Source: CAYGWP01 sp964353455 (lineage in GTDB: Bacteria; Planctomycetota; Phycisphaerae; FEN-1346). From it: DNA of 7,304 bases. The notes below the pieces were generated by a model. That model did no database searches and was not told the DNA's origin. It saw only the letters and a program-made list of their open reading frames with translations. The stretch lies in the NCBI GenBank assembly GCA_964353455.1, contig CAYGWP010000561.1, forward strand, positions 1 through 7,304, given 5' to 3'. Position numbers and translations under genes: made by a program. Of the stretch, positions 5,188-7,304 are shown one piece after another; position 1 is the first letter of the stretch; each line of letters begins with the position of its first letter.

Positions 5188-5802
5188 TCAGACGTCGCCA
5201 CCGTTACGCGGGATAGGCTTGCCGTCGCGGATAATGACATCCCTTCGCCGATAAACCGCCTTGTCGCGAAGGGTACGTGCGGTGTTCTTGACGCCGAACG
5301 TATGGGTCCGCCCTCCGCCTGAAACGCCGGCGGTGCTGCCTTCATACTTCCAGTTCGACTTTTCCAGGAACACCACGTCCACCCGCCAGATAATGACGGG
5401 TTTCCCGCGTTCAAGGGTTTCCGTGGGGTCAACCAGGTATCTCCAGACTATGTACCAGCCCGGGTGATCGTAGTGCGACTGAATGGCCCAGGGGCGTTTG
5501 CTGGCCTTGCTTTCGAGGGACTCATTGGGTTTGGGTTTCCGGCCGGAGCCCCGCCGCCTCAGGTCGGGGAATCGCTGTTGGGCCGTGTCGAGGTTGCGGT
5601 GCTTCTCATAACTGCTGACCGAATCCAGAGCGCGCGTGCCGAAGATGCCCACCATGGCGCTAAAGACGTTGGCCTGTTCGTGGTAGATCTCCACCAGGTC
5701 CGCAAGTTCGCGCTCCATGTACTCGATGGCGCGACGGATAGAGGCAATATCCAAGCCGGGCGGCAGTGGAACCGAGGAGTCAAAATCATCTTTTCGAACC
5801 AT
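5188..5802 (-). CDS. 204-aa protein of unknown function, translationally coupled to the DNA methyltransferase; candidate restriction endonuclease
   Basis: I do not recognise this family. The protein has an N-terminal helical region (DIASIRRAIEYMERELADLV, about 18-37), a basic linker (LRRRGSGRKPKPNES, 81-95) and a C-terminal half rich in aromatic and beta-type segments (HPGWYIVWRYLVD 113-125, PVIIWRVDVVFLEKSNWKYE 135-154, GGGRTHTF 162-169). Asp142, Glu147 and Lys148 lie in a hydrophobic strand context but do not make a standard D...ExK nuclease motif. The ATG at 5802 overlaps the end of the methyltransferase gene by 17 bp, and GAAAGAAA provides a weak ribosome binding site. The frame is open upstream to 5925, but that part is methyltransferase sequence in another frame. 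The tight coupling makes a cognate restriction enzyme or an accessory protein of the methyltransferase the leading guess, by context only. Confidence 0.7.
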   Translation of the reverse strand: MVRKDDFDSSVPLPPGLDIASIRRAIEYMERELADLVEIYHEQANVFSAMVGIFGTRALDSVSSYEKHRNLDTAQQRFPDLRRRGSGRKPKPNESLESKASKRPWAIQSHYDHPGWYIVWRYLVDPTETLERGKPVIIWRVDVVFLEKSNWKYEGSTAGVSGGGRTHTFGVKNTARTLRDKAVYRRRDVIIRDGKPIPRNGGDV

Positions 5803-6751
5803 TGCTGTTCGTTTCTTTCGGTTTGAACTCCGCCAGCGCCGGAATGGCTTTAATGGCCATCTTGAAATAAGACTTGTTGATTTCCAGGCCGATGCTCGAA
5901 AGGCCGCAGGCACAAGCCGCCGCAATGGTCGAACCGGACCCCATGAACGGGTCCAGGATTGTGCCTTCGCCGAAAGGCAGCGCTGCCCTCACGATCCGCC
6001 TTAGAAACGCCTGCGGCTTGAGGGACGGGTGAGACGCCACTTTTCGCTCGTAGCCGCGGGCCGGAGACGAGTAGATGAGGTCCTTGAACGGCTCGTCGGC
6101 CGAAATCCGGCGCAGCCCGCCTGTCTTCCACTTCCGCAGGTTGTCCTGCACGCGCCCCTCGCACGGCTTTCTGAAGAGGCCCCACGGCTCCCAACATGAT
6201 TTGGGCATGACGCTGATGTCGGGGAACTCTTCGTGGGCATTCTTGGGGCGGTCCCCGCCGCGAAGTGTATGGATTACACGGATAACCTCGCCTCGTTTCT
6301 CAAACCCGGCCGCGATGAGCGGTTCATACACCAGGTGTGAAACCAGCGGATTTGTGGCAATGAATACGTGGGCGCCGGGCGCCAGCACCGGCATCAGCCT
6401 TTCGGCCAGACGGCCGAAGAATCGGCGCAACTCTTCACGATTCCTATCCGTAAGAACGGTGAACCTCGGCAGGGGCCTGCGCTTGCAGCCGTCGAACGCG
6501 GGGGGAATTCGCCATACGCCGCCGCGGCCGTTTCTCATCTTCTCCAGTTCGCGCGGCGTGTATTCCACCAGGCCGTACGGTGGATCGGTGACAACGGCGT
6601 GGATGGAGCAAGGCTTGGCCGAGGCCAGCCAGTCGAACGCGTCGGCAAGATACACCTGGTATTGCGATTCGGCCGCCCCTTCTTCGTGGCCGAAGAGGGT
6701 TTCCGTCCGGCAGATGCCGGAGAAGTGCGTGGCCGTCTGCGTCGATGACAT
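5786..6751 (-). CDS. beta-class site-specific DNA methyltransferase (N6-adenine or N4-cytosine)
   Basis: The 321-aa enzyme transfers a methyl group from S-adenosylmethionine to a DNA base. Motif IV, TDPPYG (DPPY at residues 56-59), comes near the N-terminus. The SAM-binding motif I, LDPFMGSGSTIAAA (around 267-280), comes near the C-terminus and is followed by SIGLEIN. This IV-then-I order defines the beta class, and DPPY favours N6-adenine. The 200-residue middle part, with CKRRPLPRFTVL, GGDRPKNAHEEFPDISVMPK and NLRKWKTGGLRRIS, presumably holds the target-recognition region. SHPSLKPQAFLRRIV precedes motif I, as in many family members. I chose the ATG at 6751 because GAGGA at 6758-6762 is six bases upstream; an in-frame TTG at 6757 would leave no room for it. 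The pdxJ stop is 14 bp upstream and the next gene overlaps by 17 bp. All key motifs are intact, so the enzyme is probably active. Confidence 0.93.
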   Translation of the reverse strand: MSSTQTATHFSGICRTETLFGHEEGAAESQYQVYLADAFDWLASAKPCSIHAVVTDPPYGLVEYTPRELEKMRNGRGGVWRIPPAFDGCKRRPLPRFTVLTDRNREELRRFFGRLAERLMPVLAPGAHVFIATNPLVSHLVYEPLIAAGFEKRGEVIRVIHTLRGGDRPKNAHEEFPDISVMPKSCWEPWGLFRKPCEGRVQDNLRKWKTGGLRRISADEPFKDLIYSSPARGYERKVASHPSLKPQAFLRRIVRAALPFGEGTILDPFMGSGSTIAAACACGLSSIGLEINKSYFKMAIKAIPALAEFKPKETNSNGSKR

Positions 6752-6765
6752 TGCCAATCCTCGGA

Positions 6766-7304
6766 CTACGCCGACTCGATCAGGCGGACCATCTCGCGGA
6801 CGGCCTTGCGGAGGCCCACGAAGACGGCCCGGCTGATGATGCTGTGGCCGATGTTGAGTTCCGTCATGCCCGGTATCCGGGCGATGGGACCGACGTTCAC
6901 GTAATTGAGGCCGTGCCCTGCGTGGACCACCAGCCCCAGCCCCTGAGCCTGCTTCGACCCTTCGACGATCCGGGCCAACTGCCGGTCGCGCTCCGGCCCT
7001 TCGGGGGCGTTACAATATTGGCCGGTGTGGAACTCGATCGCCTGGGCGCCCGTCCGGGCCGACGCCTCGATCTCCGCCGGGTCAGGGTCGATGAAAAGAC
7101 TGACGGTGATTCCGCCCGCCTGAAGATGTCTCACGGCTGCCGCCACCCTTGCCTCCTCGCCGGCAATGGCGAGGCCGCCCTCGGTGGTCACCTCCTGGCG
7201 CTTCTCGGGCACCAGGGTGGCCTGGTTGGGCATGGTGCGGCAGGCGATGCCGACCATCTCATCGGTGACCGCCATCTCAAGGTTGAGTTTGACCTGGACG
7301 GTCT
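6766..7304 (-). CDS. pdxJ: pyridoxine 5'-phosphate synthase, C-terminal part (cut by window edge)
   Basis: PdxJ joins 1-deoxyxylulose 5-phosphate and 3-amino-2-oxopropyl phosphate to make pyridoxine 5'-phosphate in the deoxyxylulose-dependent vitamin B6 pathway. The visible 178 residues start with VKLNLEMAVTDEMVGIA and show the family motifs in order: ATLVPEKRQEVTTEGGL, VSLFIDPD, AIEFHTGQY, VVHAGHGLNYVNV and ELNIGHSIISRAVFVGLRKAV. Together they cover the phosphate-binding and catalytic loops of the C-terminal two thirds of the TIM barrel. The 5' end is beyond position 7304, so the start is unseen. The frame is intact to TAG at 6766-6768. The methyltransferase gene begins 14 bp further on, so both are probably read from the pdxJ promoter. 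Confidence 0.95.
   Translation of the reverse strand, partial: TVQVKLNLEMAVTDEMVGIACRTMPNQATLVPEKRQEVTTEGGLAIAGEEARVAAAVRHLQAGGITVSLFIDPDPAEIEASARTGAQAIEFHTGQYCNAPEGPERDRQLARIVEGSKQAQGLGLVVHAGHGLNYVNVGPIARIPGMTELNIGHSIISRAVFVGLRKAVREMVRLIESA

Noticed and set aside
5376..5400. Asp-x5-Glu-Lys in the 204-aa protein as a PD-(D/E)xK nuclease centre
   Set aside because: The Glu and Lys are adjacent instead of separated by one residue and no preceding Pro-Asp pair is present, so the motif cannot be claimed.
5803..5925. Upstream extension of the 204-aa unknown protein to an ATG at 5925
   Set aside because: The extra 41 residues are the methyltransferase coding region read in another frame. The ATG at 5802 gives a normal short overlap and a sensible N-terminus.
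6752..6757. TTG start for the methyltransferase at 6757
   Set aside because: The only good ribosome binding site (GAGGA, 6758-6762) would directly touch the TTG, whereas it is correctly spaced for the ATG at 6751.

Overview
The window is a GC-rich bacterial chromosome segment. The DUF4838 protein, the formylglycine-enzyme-like fragment ending in a GFR-VRTAP-type tail, the decayed Y1 (REP-associated) transposase and the PIN/partner pair together suggest an uncultured Planctomycetota-like bacterium. This taxonomic reading is an inference of low to moderate confidence. No rRNA, tRNA or CRISPR was seen.

Layout. The two flanks are minus-strand genes: the 5' part of dapA at the left edge (1-533), and on the right a tight minus-strand run that enters from beyond the window. 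In order of transcription this run is pdxJ (3' part, 7304-6766), a beta-class DNA methyltransferase (6751-5786), an overlapping 204-aa protein of unknown function (5802-5188) and a CreD-like membrane protein (5157-3868). Between the flanks lies an island (about 652-3644) in which everything coding is on the plus strand and nearly everything is broken: a Y1-transposase tail, the 3' end of a formylglycine-generating-enzyme-like gene, a secreted DUF4838 protein cut at its C-terminus, the last 45 codons of a PIN-domain toxin-like gene, and that gene's small, apparently intact partner.

The island is organised by two short elements that share terminal inverted repeats with the core TTC(C/T)GGTGACA(C/T)ACAC. 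Element 1 (652-925) contains the transposase tail. Element 2 (3071-3260) has no recognisable gene. They lie in the same orientation and bracket a 2.1-kb segment whose first and last genes are both truncated exactly at the element borders. Element 2 supplies the stop codon of the DUF4838 gene on one side and removes the N-terminus of the PIN gene on the other. This is the most interesting structure in the window: a composite-transposon-like block, or the scar of recombination between dispersed copies of the element.

The second point of interest is the methyltransferase/unknown-protein pair. It sits between pdxJ and the CreD-like gene with translational-coupling spacing and could be a restriction-modification pair, though no nuclease motif could be identified with confidence. 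Smaller structures are a 33-bp direct repeat that duplicates the 3' end of the CreD-like gene around an 11-bp-stem hairpin, and two overlapping perfect palindromes after the orphan antitoxin-like gene.
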